Below, one piece after another: positions 33,320 through 42,218 of a stretch of 64,000 bases of DNA. The notes below the pieces were generated by a model that saw only the letters and a program-made list of their open reading frames with translations, was not told the DNA's origin and did no database searches. The stretch comes from Defluviibacillus sp043739385. GTDB taxonomy: Bacteria; Pseudomonadota; Gammaproteobacteria; Burkholderiales; Burkholderiaceae_C. The position numbers and the translations under genes are program-made. Position 1 is the stretch's first letter, and every line of letters starts with the position of its first letter. The stretch spans positions 62,001 through 126,000 of the forward strand of contig JAYUED010000002.1 in the NCBI GenBank assembly GCA_043739385.1. The letters run 5' to 3'.

Positions 33320-34051
33320 ATGATCGAAAAACACTTGGACATCCCTACCGCAAACGGTGACATGAACACCTTTGTCGTCTACCCGGAAGAAAACGGACCA
33401 CACCCCGTAGTTCTGTTTTATATGGACGCACCGGGCAAACGCGAAGAGTTACACGACATGGCACGGCGCTTTGCGGCTGTGGGCTACTACGTGATATTGC
33501 CCAACTTGTATTACCGCAAGTCACGCGATTTCTGGCTACAGGAGCGCACCGAAACCGCAATGGCCGAAATGTTTGGGTATATGGCTACGCTAGACCGCCA
33601 AACGACCGAGGTTGATACCGCCGCCTTGCTAAAGTTTGCCGACGCACAGCCCGAGGCCAATGCCTCGCGCATAGGCGCTGTAGGCTACTGCATGAGCGGC
33701 CCTTTTGTGATGTGGGCGGCTGCAGCCTTCCCTGGCCGTATCAACTGTATTGCATCGATCCACGGCGCCAACATGGCAACCGATGCGCCAGACTCACCAC
33801 ACAAAATAGCACCCAAAATTCAATGCGAGACCTACTTCGCTTGCGCCGAAATCGACAAGTGGGCACCACCAGCAGACATTCAAAAACTAGAGGCATCACT
33901 GCAAGCCGCAGGCACCTCCCACCGTATTGAATGGTACCCAGGCGTGGAACACGGCTTTGTATTTCCAAAGCGCACTGGCATATTCAACTTGGCAGCGGCC
34001 GAGCGGCATTGGGAGAGGATATACAGCCTGTTTGCGCGAAACTTGCGCTAG
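33320..34051 (+). CDS. Dienelactone hydrolase family protein
   Basis: A 243-residue alpha/beta hydrolase. The nucleophile elbow is GYCMSG with Cys124, and the other triad members are Asp179 (ACAEIDKW) and His211 (EHGFVFPKR), as in dienelactone hydrolase, which opens the lactone ring in chlorocatechol breakdown. Many chromosomal relatives have unknown esterase roles. The ATG at 33320 fits the family length. It precedes a VOC gene by 22 bases. Nothing in the immediate neighbourhood indicates chlorocatechol degradation, so the physiological substrate is open. Confidence 0.88.
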   Translation: MIEKHLDIPTANGDMNTFVVYPEENGPHPVVLFYMDAPGKREELHDMARRFAAVGYYVILPNLYYRKSRDFWLQERTETAMAEMFGYMATLDRQTTEVDTAALLKFADAQPEANASRIGAVGYCMSGPFVMWAAAAFPGRINCIASIHGANMATDAPDSPHKIAPKIQCETYFACAEIDKWAPPADIQKLEASLQAAGTSHRIEWYPGVEHGFVFPKRTGIFNLAAAERHWERIYSLFARNLR

Positions 34052-34073
34052 CGCAACGACATCTTTGACCTCG

Positions 34074-34487
34074 ATGAAAAGCCTCTTCCATCTAGCCTTC
34101 CACGTCACCGACCTCGATATCGCCCGTCGCTATTATTGCGACATCTTGGGCTGCGTAGAGGGTCGCAGTACCAACAGCTGGGTGGACTTTGATTTCTTCA
34201 GTCACCAGATTTCGCTGCACTTGGGCGAGCCGTTCAAGACGACACTTACCGGCCAAGTGGGTGAACACCTGGTGCCGATGCCACATTTCGGGCTGGTGCT
34301 GCAGCTTGCCGATTGGCAAGCGCTGGCGGAGCGGCTGCAATCAGCAAAGACTGAGTTTGTGTTGTCGCCACAAGTGCGCTACCCCGGCGAGCCAGGGGAG
34401 CAGTGGACGATGTTTTTCTGTGACCCGTTTGGCAACCCGATTGAAATCAAAGGGTTTGCATCTATGGCAGGTTTGTACGCAACCTGA
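34074..34487 (+). CDS. VOC-family (glyoxalase/dioxygenase fold) protein
   Basis: A 137-residue single-unit vicinal oxygen chelate protein. Putative metal ligands are His9 (LAFHVTDLD), His in ISLHLGEP and Glu in DPFGNPIEIKGF near residue 127, the usual pattern of the fold. Family members are glyoxalases, dioxygenases, epimerases or resistance proteins, so no reaction can be named. The ATG at 34074 is used because the upstream frame overlaps the hydrolase gene in another frame. Its 22-base distance from the dienelactone hydrolase gene suggests co-transcription. Confidence 0.85.
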   Translation: MKSLFHLAFHVTDLDIARRYYCDILGCVEGRSTNSWVDFDFFSHQISLHLGEPFKTTLTGQVGEHLVPMPHFGLVLQLADWQALAERLQSAKTEFVLSPQVRYPGEPGEQWTMFFCDPFGNPIEIKGFASMAGLYAT

Positions 34488-34530
34488 CATCAGAATCAGA
34501 ACCGAATTGGAAATGCCAAAAATTCCAGGT

Positions 34531-35568
34531 TCAGTTCAACGCTACGACTTCTTGGTCAATCGCGCCAAACACGCTTAAACCATCGCGACCCTTCACCTCG
34601 ATACGAATGGTGTCACCGTACCTCATGAAATCAGTTTTGGGTTTGCCGTCCTGGATGGTTTCAATCGCACGCTTTTCAGCGATGCAGCTATAACCTTTGG
34701 GCCAGTCGATTTTCACCTTCTCGCCCTTGCCGCCTTTGGTTTCCACGCCTTTGTTGCTGACCGTGCCGCTGCCAATGATGCTGCCTGCCCGCACATTGCG
34801 GGTTTTGCAGATGTGGGCGATGAGCTGACCGAAATGGAACGTCATCTCCGGGCCTGCGTCGCACATACCAACTTTACGGCCGTTCCAGGTGCTCTGCACG
34901 GTGAGGTGCAAGCGACCTTTGTCCCACGCGCTTTCGCCGTTAAAGACCAGTTCATCCAAAGTGACCGCGACCGGGCTGAAGGCGGTGGCAGGCTTGCTTT
35001 GAAAGAATCCAAAGCCTTTGGCCAACTCGCCCGGCACTAAATTACGCAGGCTCACATCGTTGGCCAGCATCACCAGGCGGATGCCGTCCAGTGCTTGCTC
35101 AGGGCTGCTGCTCATGCGAACGTCGCCGGTGATAACGGCGATTTCAGCTTCAAAGTCGATGCCAAAAGCTTCGCTGGCGCAGACGATATTGTCGTTGGGG
35201 CCAATGAAGTCGTCGCTGCCGCCCTGGTACATCAGCGGGTCGGCGTAAAAACTTTGTGGCACGTCGCTATCGCGGGCAGCGCGAACTAATTCGACATGGT
35301 TCAAGTACGCAGAACCGTCAGCCCACTGGTAGGCGCGGGGTAGCGGGGCCATGCATTGCTTAGGATCGAAGGGGAAAGCGTGACGGGTTTTCCCGTTGTT
35401 AAGCGTCTCATACAGGTCTTGCAACTGCGGACTGATGAAACCCCAGTCGTCAAGCACCTGCTGCAGCTTGTTGGCGATGCCAGTGGCATAGTGCGCGGTA
35501 CTGAGGTCGCGTGAGACGACGACCAGTTGACCGTCGTGGGAACCGTCTTTATAGGTGGCAAGTTTCAT
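34531..35568 (-). CDS. Fumarylacetoacetate hydrolase-family protein
   Basis: A 345-residue FAH-family enzyme with the N-terminal extension of the two-domain type. The metal-binding residues are in ASEAFGIDFEAEIAVITGDV (acidic residues, about 145), MLANDVSLR (Asp, about 180), and the C-terminal block GSIIGSGTVSNKG (about 265). Members cleave carbon-carbon bonds in ring-fission products, for example fumarylacetoacetate in tyrosine breakdown, but other acyl-pyruvate substrates are common. The ATG at 35568 follows GGAGA. It is divergent from an IclR regulator across a 14-bp inverted repeat, so control by that regulator is likely. No hmgA is nearby. Confidence 0.85.
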   Translation of the reverse strand: MKLATYKDGSHDGQLVVVSRDLSTAHYATGIANKLQQVLDDWGFISPQLQDLYETLNNGKTRHAFPFDPKQCMAPLPRAYQWADGSAYLNHVELVRAARDSDVPQSFYADPLMYQGGSDDFIGPNDNIVCASEAFGIDFEAEIAVITGDVRMSSSPEQALDGIRLVMLANDVSLRNLVPGELAKGFGFFQSKPATAFSPVAVTLDELVFNGESAWDKGRLHLTVQSTWNGRKVGMCDAGPEMTFHFGQLIAHICKTRNVRAGSIIGSGTVSNKGVETKGGKGEKVKIDWPKGYSCIAEKRAIETIQDGKPKTDFMRYGDTIRIEVKGRDGLSVFGAIDQEVVALN

Positions 35569-35654
35569 GGTGTCTCCATCTTGTGGGGCAGGCGCGTTGA
35601 GAAAAAGAATATTCAAAAACCTTCAAAAACTGTCGCACAAACAATTTTGATCAG

Positions 35655-35696
35655 AAAATTTCGATTAGTTAAATTAATTTCTCTAATCGAAATTTT
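35655..35696. promoter_or_regulatory. Perfect 14-bp inverted repeat, candidate IclR operator
   Basis: AAAATTTCGATTAG and its exact complement CTAATCGAAATTTT are separated by 14 bases, midway between the divergent FAH-family gene and the IclR gene. Size, symmetry and position fit an operator for the neighbouring IclR regulator acting on both genes. Confidence 0.65.
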
Positions 35697-35720
35697 AACA
35701 GAACACCGACAATCACACCC

Positions 35721-36503
35721 ATGGAAAAAACACGCGCAGGCATTCAATCGGTCGAGGTCGGCTTCACATTGTTAGACGTTTTGGCACAAGCGCACGGGTC
35801 ACTGATGCTGCGCGACTTGGCCGCAACAGCGGGCATGAGCGCGGCCAAAGCGCACCGCTATTTGGTAAGTTTTCAGCGCCTGGGTTTGGTCGTGCAAGAC
35901 AGCGGAAATACCCGCTATGACCTCGGGCCAGCAGCGCTAAAGTTGGGGCTTGCTTCGCTGGCAAGGCTTGACAGCATGAAGATGGCCCGCGAACGGGTAC
36001 CTGCATTGCTGGAGCAAGTCGGTCATCACACACTGGCGCTGGCGGTGTGGGGCAACCACGGGCCAACCATTGTGCATTGGGAAGAATCACAACTCGCCGT
36101 CACGGTCAGTTTGCGTCTGGGCGACGTGATGCCGCTGCTGTCGTCTGCGACAGGCCGCTGCTTTGCCGCCTACGCGCTACCCGAAGCCATTGCTGCGATG
36201 CTGCAAACCGAGCTGGTACAAGCCCAAAAATTAGCACGCCGTGATCTGCCAAACACAATGGAGCAGGTGCAAGCCGTTTTGGCGGATGTGCGTGCGCACG
36301 GTATGGCACGGGTGGTGGAAACGTTGCTACCCGGCATTGTGGGGTTTTGCGCTCCTGTGTTTGACTCCGACCAACATATGACACTGGGCTTGGTTGTGCT
36401 GGGTTCTGCTGCGAATTTGGATGTGGCATGGGATGGCAGCGTAGCCACGGCTTTGCGAGCTGCAGCAGCGCAACTTTCAGCAGATTTGGGGTACGTTCCT
36501 TGA
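35721..36503 (+). CDS. IclR-family transcriptional regulator
   Basis: A 260-residue IclR regulator. The N-terminal winged helix (about residues 10-75: VEVGFTLLDVLAQAHGSLMLRDLA, then GMSAAKAHRYLVSFQRLGLVVQD) is followed by the GAF-like effector domain (about 90-255). It faces the FAH-family gene across 152 bases that contain a perfect inverted repeat, so it probably controls that gene and itself. The effector is likely an aromatic acid or ring-fission product, as is common for IclR proteins beside FAH genes. The stop codon overlaps the putative TTG start of the DUF3108 gene. Confidence 0.88.
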   Translation: MEKTRAGIQSVEVGFTLLDVLAQAHGSLMLRDLAATAGMSAAKAHRYLVSFQRLGLVVQDSGNTRYDLGPAALKLGLASLARLDSMKMARERVPALLEQVGHHTLALAVWGNHGPTIVHWEESQLAVTVSLRLGDVMPLLSSATGRCFAAYALPEAIAAMLQTELVQAQKLARRDLPNTMEQVQAVLADVRAHGMARVVETLLPGIVGFCAPVFDSDQHMTLGLVVLGSAANLDVAWDGSVATALRAAAAQLSADLGYVP

Positions 36504-37666
36504 GAAATCGCACCTCACCACGGCTTCCTCGCACAACGTTCGGGGTGCTGATTGCTACAGTAGTAATAGCGCATGCAGCAATATTGGTTGGAGCGCCAAG
36601 CGAATTTCGTGTCAAACCAACGCTTGCTCACCCCCTGGTGACAACGTTTGCAACGCGCAACGTAGTTACGGCAGGAATTGCACCAACGGCAGTGGCGGTT
36701 GTGGCGACAGATGCCGTTACGCAGCAGCCTAAAGTAAAAGTACGCCCGCACAAGCATACGGATACCGCCAGTGCGGCCACGCCCGACACACCGCAAGTCG
36801 TAAGCAGTCACACCGCTTACAACGACACATTAACTGATTCAAATTACCCTGCAGCTCAAAGAAGTAGAGCGTATGTAGCTACGACTTTTGTATCGACCGA
36901 GCCTCAAAGTCGACCCGACGCAGACGAACCTGAAAAAGTATCTAGCCCTGCGCCACGACCGTCGATTGGCGCCAAAATCGCCCTCAAAATCCAAACTACC
37001 GGTGTATCTGGCAGCCACACAGCCGCCGTTCGCCTGCCAGGCTCTCGGCATTTGCTGTTCGACGTATCCGGCGAAGCCAAGAGATTCCCCTACACCGCCA
37101 GCGCCGATCTGCTGTGGACCCAAGACGGCAGCAGTTACAACGCTAGGCTGGCCATCACTGCATTTTTACTGGGCTCGCGCATCCAGACCAGCGCTGGGCA
37201 GGTGACGGCAGAAGGCCTCGCCCCGCAACGCTTCAGCGACAAGGTAAAAACCGAAGTCGCTGCACATTTCGAGCGCGACAAAGGCATCGTAAGCTTCAGC
37301 GCAAATACACCAGATGTGCCCTTGCAACCCGGTGCGCAAGACCGCCTGAGCGTGCTGCTGCAGTTGGGCAGCCTGCTGGCCGGCTCACCGCAGCGTTACC
37401 CCGCAGGCAGCAGCATCAGTATCCAAACCATTGGCCCCAAAGACGCCGACGACTGGCGCTTTACAGTGGGCGAAGAACAAACCTTGGCACTGCCTGAAGG
37501 CGACCATAAAGCCCGCAAACTCAGCCGTGTCCCCCAACGCGAGCACGATGTGCAGGTGGACGTGTGGTTGGCGCCAGACCTCGCTTACCTGCCAGTGCAG
37601 CTGCGTTTGACACAAGATAACGGGGACTTTGTTCAATTGCAGCTCAAATCAGTTGCAATGCCCTAA
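36500..37666 (+). CDS. DUF3108 domain protein with N-terminal membrane anchor
   Basis: A protein of about 388 residues. A single hydrophobic helix near the N-terminus (FGVLIATVVIAHAAILVGA, about residues 14-32) is followed by a long low-complexity spacer rich in Thr, Ala and Pro, and then a C-terminal DUF3108 domain (about 155-388: FPYTASADLLWTQDGSSYNA, RFSDKVKTEVAAHFERDKG, VDVWLAPDLAYLPVQLRL). The domain is probably periplasmic; its function is unknown. No ATG suits the start. TTG at 36500 overlaps the IclR stop (TTGA) and keeps the anchor near the N-terminus; an earlier in-frame start inside iclR is possible. Confidence 0.75.
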   Translation: MRNRTSPRLPRTTFGVLIATVVIAHAAILVGAPSEFRVKPTLAHPLVTTFATRNVVTAGIAPTAVAVVATDAVTQQPKVKVRPHKHTDTASAATPDTPQVVSSHTAYNDTLTDSNYPAAQRSRAYVATTFVSTEPQSRPDADEPEKVSSPAPRPSIGAKIALKIQTTGVSGSHTAAVRLPGSRHLLFDVSGEAKRFPYTASADLLWTQDGSSYNARLAITAFLLGSRIQTSAGQVTAEGLAPQRFSDKVKTEVAAHFERDKGIVSFSANTPDVPLQPGAQDRLSVLLQLGSLLAGSPQRYPAGSSISIQTIGPKDADDWRFTVGEEQTLALPEGDHKARKLSRVPQREHDVQVDVWLAPDLAYLPVQLRLTQDNGDFVQLQLKSVAMP

Positions 37667-37790
37667 AAACCCTGAAAAGTTACGCTTCTTTACTGCTTAA
37701 AAGGCGCTGAAAGCCCGCATACTGAATGCACGCATAAAACTTGAATTTTGTGATCGGCAGTCCATCTAACAAAGCAGAAAGAACAACTCC

Positions 37791-38096
37791 ATGCAAATGC
37801 TTTATGACTCTGAATCTTTTGTGGTTGTGCATGTGCAAACCGACCAGCCCTCACTGATGGGCAAAAACGATCTGCTTGAAGACAACGAAGGCCGAAAACT
37901 CCCTGCCATGGCCCGCCACGGCTTTGAGATTGTGGACAAACGCTCTGGAAAAGAGCTGTACCTTGATGGCTCTTGGGCCGAGCTGTTTCAGATACAGATT
38001 ATCGCCTGGCAAAAAGACACTCCGACACAAGAAGAGGTGGAGGACACGCTAGACCGCTACGCCGAGTTGGCACAAAACCCAGTGGTCATGCACTAA
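37791..38096 (+). CDS. DUF3567 (BTH_I0359 family) protein
   Basis: A 101-residue acidic cytoplasmic protein with MQMLYDSESFVVVHV at the N-terminus and GFEIVDKRSGKELYLDGSWAELF in the middle. It matches the small DUF3567 family that is found almost only in Burkholderiales, and so supports the taxonomic placement. No function is known. The ATG at 37791 is preceded by a purine-rich AGAAAGAA segment. The 124 bases before it probably hold its promoter, so it seems to be a separate unit. Confidence 0.82.
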   Translation: MQMLYDSESFVVVHVQTDQPSLMGKNDLLEDNEGRKLPAMARHGFEIVDKRSGKELYLDGSWAELFQIQIIAWQKDTPTQEEVEDTLDRYAELAQNPVVMH

Positions 38097-38123
38097 GGCT
38101 AATGCTGAATCAGGGGCGACAAT

Positions 38124-39095
38124 TTGCTCTCTACCCGCGTGAAACCGACCCATGCTGCACTGCTTGCCTGCGCCCTGCTTGCAGGCTGTGCAGTCTCACG
38201 CACGCCAACACAAGTACAGATACAACAAACTCGAACGGCGCTAATGGCCGCCATAGCACCCAATGTGCAAGCAGGCAGTGACACAGCGTTGCCCAGCGCC
38301 GATCTGCTTTTAGCACCTCTGGTTTGGGGCAGCGCTCCTCCCCAAATCTTGCTTTTAGGCGAACAACACGATGCGCCCCAGCACCAGACTCTTGAACGCG
38401 ATGTGGTGCGCCTGCTTCTGCGCCACGGCCGCTTGTCCGCGCTGGCACTAGAAATGGCGGAACAGGGGCGTTCAACCGCAGGCCTAAAAAGCGATGCCAG
38501 CGAGGCCGACGTCCAAACTGCATTGGGTTGGAACGAAATCGGTTGGCCGTGGGCGACTTACGGCCCTGTTGTCATGCTAGCCGTGCGTGACGGCGTGGCT
38601 GTGTTGGGGGCAAACCTTCCCCGAAATCAGCAGCGTACCGCTATGAAAGATGAAGCACTCGATGCAAGACTGGCAAGCTCAAGCTTGCAAAAACAACAAG
38701 ATTTGATTGAAGCCAGCCATTGCGGTCTGCTGGCAGCGACTCAACTGCGACCTATGACACGCATCCAGATCGCCCGCGACAAGGCTATGGCCGATACGCT
38801 GGTACAAGCGCTTGACCGCACCGCGCCGCTTAGTCCAGAGCAACACCGTTCAGGCCGCCCCATCGTTTTATTGATAGCAGGCAGCGGTCACGCTGACCGT
38901 GAACTCGGCGTACCACAGCACCTGCCACTTCAGGTCAAAGTGGCGTCGATCCGGCTGTTGGCGGACAACTCGGCGCAGCCCGCAACTGACGCGCAGCCCT
39001 TCGATGCCGTATGGCCTACCCCTGCCCTGCCACCCAAAGACTACTGCGCCGAGTTCAGAGCCTCAATGCAGGCCAAGGCCAAGCCCCAACCCTAA
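38124..39095 (+). CDS. ChaN-family lipoprotein (heme/iron-regulated type)
   Basis: A 323-residue lipoprotein with the lipobox LLAGC near residue 22. The body has the ChaN signature ILLLGEQHDAPQHQTLE (about 75-91), ALALEMAEQGRS (about 110) and a conserved late SGHADRELGVP segment (about 255). ChaN-like proteins (Campylobacter ChaN) bind stacked hemes and are linked to iron uptake. The start is a TTG at 38124 with AGGGG upstream; a GTG at 38139 would leave a more compact signal peptide. Its last 33 bases overlap the convergent exporter gene. Confidence 0.82.
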   Translation: MLSTRVKPTHAALLACALLAGCAVSRTPTQVQIQQTRTALMAAIAPNVQAGSDTALPSADLLLAPLVWGSAPPQILLLGEQHDAPQHQTLERDVVRLLLRHGRLSALALEMAEQGRSTAGLKSDASEADVQTALGWNEIGWPWATYGPVVMLAVRDGVAVLGANLPRNQQRTAMKDEALDARLASSSLQKQQDLIEASHCGLLAATQLRPMTRIQIARDKAMADTLVQALDRTAPLSPEQHRSGRPIVLLIAGSGHADRELGVPQHLPLQVKVASIRLLADNSAQPATDAQPFDAVWPTPALPPKDYCAEFRASMQAKAKPQP

Positions 39096-40133
39096 CACCG
39101 CAGTCAACACCACAAGAGCGATAAAAATCGTCTCGCCAAGCAACATTGCCACGGGCTGCCAGCCGAGCTTGAGCAGTTCCTCAAAAGAAGTCTTAACGCC
39201 TGCTGCTGCAATCGCAGTCACCAGCATCCAGCGCGAGGTATCGCCCGCAAGCTGGATCATTGTGGGGCTAAACACCCCCACGCTGGCCAGCAGCACCAGC
39301 ACGATAAAAGCGAGCAAAAATCCTGGCACCAGCGGCACGGCATCCCGAGTAGTGGTGCGGTCTGCATTCACGTCAAACTGCGCCTCAGCGTCAGTGTTGG
39401 CATGGTTACGGTAAAGCATGGAAATTATGATCACCACCGGCATCAGCAACATTACGCGGAAGAGTTTGACTACCGTTGCGATGTCTCCCGCCTCAGGCCC
39501 AAGCATCATCCCCGCCGCCACCACCTGCGCCACATCGTGGATGGTGCCGCCCAAAAAGATGCCTGATTGCTCTGGAGTGGCCCCCACGAGCTTAAGCATG
39601 AAGGGGTAAAGCACCATTGCCACGGTGGAAAGTACCGTCACACCCACCACCGTCAATAGCGTAAATCGCTCATTTTCTTTGGTTTGCGGCAGCACCGATG
39701 CCACGGCTAGCGCCGCAGAGGCACCGCAAATAGCAACCGCACCGCCAGACAACAGACCTTCGTCAAGTGGCCGCTTAAACCAGCGCGCGAGCAAGGCACC
39801 CACAACAATCGTGCAGCCTGTCGCGCAAATAATCAGTAAGGCCGACCCCACTCCTAGCTTAGCCACCTGCGACAGGGTAATACGCGCACCCAGCAAAGCC
39901 ACGCCAAAGCGCAACACCGTGCGACCACAGAAACCTATACCAGGACCGACTTGAGGGTTGGCAACCAAGAAATGGAAAGCCAGCCCCATCAGCAACGCAT
40001 AGAGCAGCTGTGGGCCACCGTAATGATCAGAAACAAACGTAGCTGCTAGCGCGATGACCAAGCACACCAGCGTACCAGGCAGGTTTTTAGCAACGAACGC
40101 CCGCCAGCGTTGTAGGGCTGCATTCACAGGCAA
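39063..40133 (-). CDS. YeiH-family (PF03601) putative sulfate/sulfite exporter
   Basis: A 356-residue membrane protein with about ten helices, matching the YeiH/UPF0324 family. Hallmarks are RFGVALLGARITLSQVAKLG (about 75), LSGGAVAICGASAALAVASVLP (about 130), GGTIHDVAQVVAAGMMLGPEAG (about 200) and a helix ending in GVKTSFEELLKLGWQP. The family is annotated as putative sulfate exporter and recurs in sulfonate degradation clusters. Here it ends the sulfolactate gene set, 4 bases after comC, and would export the sulfite or sulfate released by SuyAB. The start appears to be TTG at 40133. The C-terminus is an odd LGLGLGLGLH repeat. Confidence 0.83.
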   Translation of the reverse strand: MPVNAALQRWRAFVAKNLPGTLVCLVIALAATFVSDHYGGPQLLYALLMGLAFHFLVANPQVGPGIGFCGRTVLRFGVALLGARITLSQVAKLGVGSALLIICATGCTIVVGALLARWFKRPLDEGLLSGGAVAICGASAALAVASVLPQTKENERFTLLTVVGVTVLSTVAMVLYPFMLKLVGATPEQSGIFLGGTIHDVAQVVAAGMMLGPEAGDIATVVKLFRVMLLMPVVIIISMLYRNHANTDAEAQFDVNADRTTTRDAVPLVPGFLLAFIVLVLLASVGVFSPTMIQLAGDTSRWMLVTAIAAAGVKTSFEELLKLGWQPVAMLLGETIFIALVVLTAVLGLGLGLGLH

Positions 40134-40137
40134 CAGC

Positions 40138-41145
40138 TCACGCTTTGTTAGCCAATTCCAGCAATGGTGTCAAAGTGGCTGGTGGTAACTCAACGCCCTC
40201 GCTCATCGCTTTAACGGCCAACGTATTACGCCGATAGCCAGGAATGCGTACACCGTTGTCGGCCAGCATCGCAGCAATCAGCGCTTCGACGCGTTCCTCA
40301 TAAACCGCAGAACCTCCAAGCGCTGAAGGATCAATCACGATAAAGACTTGGCCGATATGGGGAACATTGCCTACGTCCTCAAAAAACGAATCGGCTTCCA
40401 TGCCAAAGCGTGCGCCAGTCAGCGAGATCACCATCAGCTCGATCATCAACGCCAGCATCGCACCCTTGGAGCCGCCAGTGGAACCAAAGGGCAGCATGGA
40501 GCCTTCCATGCCGGCCTTAGGGTCGGTAGTGGGCTGACCATTTTTGTCCAACGCCCAACCCAGCGGAATGGATTCACCTTTTTTGGCAGCCATCATCAGC
40601 TTGCCACGGGCCACTTCGGACAAGGACATGTCGATCATCACTGGCTCACCATTGGCCCGGGGGAAGGCTGCTGCCAATGGGTTGGTGCCAAAAATTGCCC
40701 GTTTCCCACCGGCGGCGGGCATGGCCGCGGGTGAGTTCCCCATGGCAATACCGACCAAACCAGCTTTGGCTACGGCTTCCAAGTGGTAAGCGGCCACACC
40801 AAAGTGGTGACTATTGGCAACGGCAGCGATGGCAATGCCAGTCACTTTGGCAGACGTAATGGCTTCTTGAATCGCCAAAGCACAGGCCGGGAAGGCAAAG
40901 CCCTCCCCAGCATCCACCAGAATGGCACTGGGTTTTTGCGCGACGATTTTGGGGACGGCTTGGCCGTTAACGCGGCCCGTGCGCAAATGCCCGGTGTACA
41001 TCGGTATGCGCGAAACGCCGTGCGAGGCCAAGCCTTGGGCATCGGCTGCGACCAGCGCGGTGGCGGTGCAGTCGGCTTGCATAGCGGATGCGCCTGCGTT
41101 TTGCAGCGCTTGGCTTGCTAGGGCGTGAATGTCTTGAAGATTCAT
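40138..41145 (-). CDS. comC: Ldh-family dehydrogenase, probable (R)-sulfolactate dehydrogenase (ComC-like)
   Basis: A 335-residue malate/L-lactate dehydrogenase-type (Ldh_2) NAD(P) oxidoreductase. Signatures are GLASHGVSRIPMYT (about residue 37, with the catalytic His), NSHHFGVAAYHLEAVAKAGLVGIAMGNSPAAMPAAGG-type cofactor region (about 110-150) and GTNPLAAAFPR (about 158). By itself the family covers malate, lactate, ureidoglycolate and sulfolactate dehydrogenases. Adjacency to slcC, suyA, suyB and an exporter points to ComC, which interconverts (R)-sulfolactate and sulfopyruvate. The specificity is a contextual inference. Confidence 0.75.
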   Translation of the reverse strand: MNLQDIHALASQALQNAGASAMQADCTATALVAADAQGLASHGVSRIPMYTGHLRTGRVNGQAVPKIVAQKPSAILVDAGEGFAFPACALAIQEAITSAKVTGIAIAAVANSHHFGVAAYHLEAVAKAGLVGIAMGNSPAAMPAAGGKRAIFGTNPLAAAFPRANGEPVMIDMSLSEVARGKLMMAAKKGESIPLGWALDKNGQPTTDPKAGMEGSMLPFGSTGGSKGAMLALMIELMVISLTGARFGMEADSFFEDVGNVPHIGQVFIVIDPSALGGSAVYEERVEALIAAMLADNGVRIPGYRRNTLAVKAMSEGVELPPATLTPLLELANKA

Positions 41146-41209
41146 ATAATTTTTTGCTTTTTTTTACTGTTGGGGTGACTGTTCAGCCTACGACGAGGTT
41201 GTAGCGGAG

Positions 41210-42136
41210 TTAGCCCAAAAATTTCGCAACTTCAGCCGCAATCATGGTGGAGACGCGCTCGTTGGATTCAGCAGTCACGCCAGCCACATGCGGTGTGAGT
41301 ACAATGTTGGGGCAGTTTTCCCAAGGGCTGCCGGCTTTGAGCGGCTCAGGCTCAAACACGTCAAACGCCGCACCACCCAAATGCCCAGCTCGGATGGCAT
41401 CAGCAATCGCGGCTTCGTCTGCAATGTGGCCACGTGCGGAATTGATGATGACAGCCCCTGCCTTCATTTGTGCCACGCGCTCTTTGGACAGCAGGTTGCG
41501 GGTCTCAGGCGTCAGCGGCACATGCAAGCTGACCACATCGGACTGGGCTAACAGTTGCTCGAGGGTGACCGGTGTAACACCAGATTGAGCCCACACGGGG
41601 GCATCAGCGGGCAGCATCGGGTCATAGGCCACCACGGTCATACCAAGACCTTTGGCCAAGCCAGCGGTCAAACGACCAATACCGCCAAAACCAACCAGCC
41701 CCAGCGTTTTCCCCGCAATCTCGCGGCCATTCGACAGTCGTGCACGCGGCCATTTGCCACCTGCCACGGCAGCGCTGTCTTGGTAGACACCGCGCAGCAG
41801 CAGCATGGCTGTACCGATGACGTATTCCGCCACAGCTAGCGCATTAGCTCCGGTCGCAGGAATCACCTTCATGCCTCGTGCTTCGCAGGCAGGTACGTCG
41901 ATGTTGTCTAACCCCACGCCAAGACGACCGATAACCGTCGCTTGACGGCAAGCAGCTAACAGCTCGCCGCGCACCTGAGTCCGGTTGCGCACAATAACAG
42001 CGTCGGCATTGGCCGCTTCGAGCAACAAACGTGCGACATCGTCCACCAGCGTTGGCTCATATACCACGGTGTAGCGAGCTTTGAGCGACTCGACGGCGGG
42101 GGTGTCCATGAACTCGGTAATAACAATTTTTTTCAT
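41210..42136 (-). CDS. slcC: D-2-hydroxyacid dehydrogenase family, probable (S)-sulfolactate dehydrogenase
   Basis: A 308-residue NAD-dependent 2-hydroxyacid dehydrogenase. It has the substrate-domain motif VIVRNRTQVRGELL (about residue 50), the NAD motif GLVGFGGIGRLTAGLAKGLG (about 147), the catalytic Arg in NSARGHIADE (about 230), Glu in DVFEPEPL (about 260) and His in LTPHVAGVTAES (about 283). The N-terminus ITEFMDTPAVESLKARYTVVYEPTLVDD resembles SlcC of Chromohalobacter, which oxidises (S)-sulfolactate to sulfopyruvate. The pairing with a ComC-like gene and SuyAB in the same operon supports it. Other hydroxyacids remain possible. Confidence 0.75.
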   Translation of the reverse strand: MKKIVITEFMDTPAVESLKARYTVVYEPTLVDDVARLLLEAANADAVIVRNRTQVRGELLAACRQATVIGRLGVGLDNIDVPACEARGMKVIPATGANALAVAEYVIGTAMLLLRGVYQDSAAVAGGKWPRARLSNGREIAGKTLGLVGFGGIGRLTAGLAKGLGMTVVAYDPMLPADAPVWAQSGVTPVTLEQLLAQSDVVSLHVPLTPETRNLLSKERVAQMKAGAVIINSARGHIADEAAIADAIRAGHLGGAAFDVFEPEPLKAGSPWENCPNIVLTPHVAGVTAESNERVSTMIAAEVAKFLG

Positions 42137-42218
42137 AGCGTGACGGGTTGCTGTTGAGTTAAGATTTAGTTAAGGTTTAAATTGTGGTTTGAAGATTTGA
42201 TGCAAAGGTGCAGCGAAG

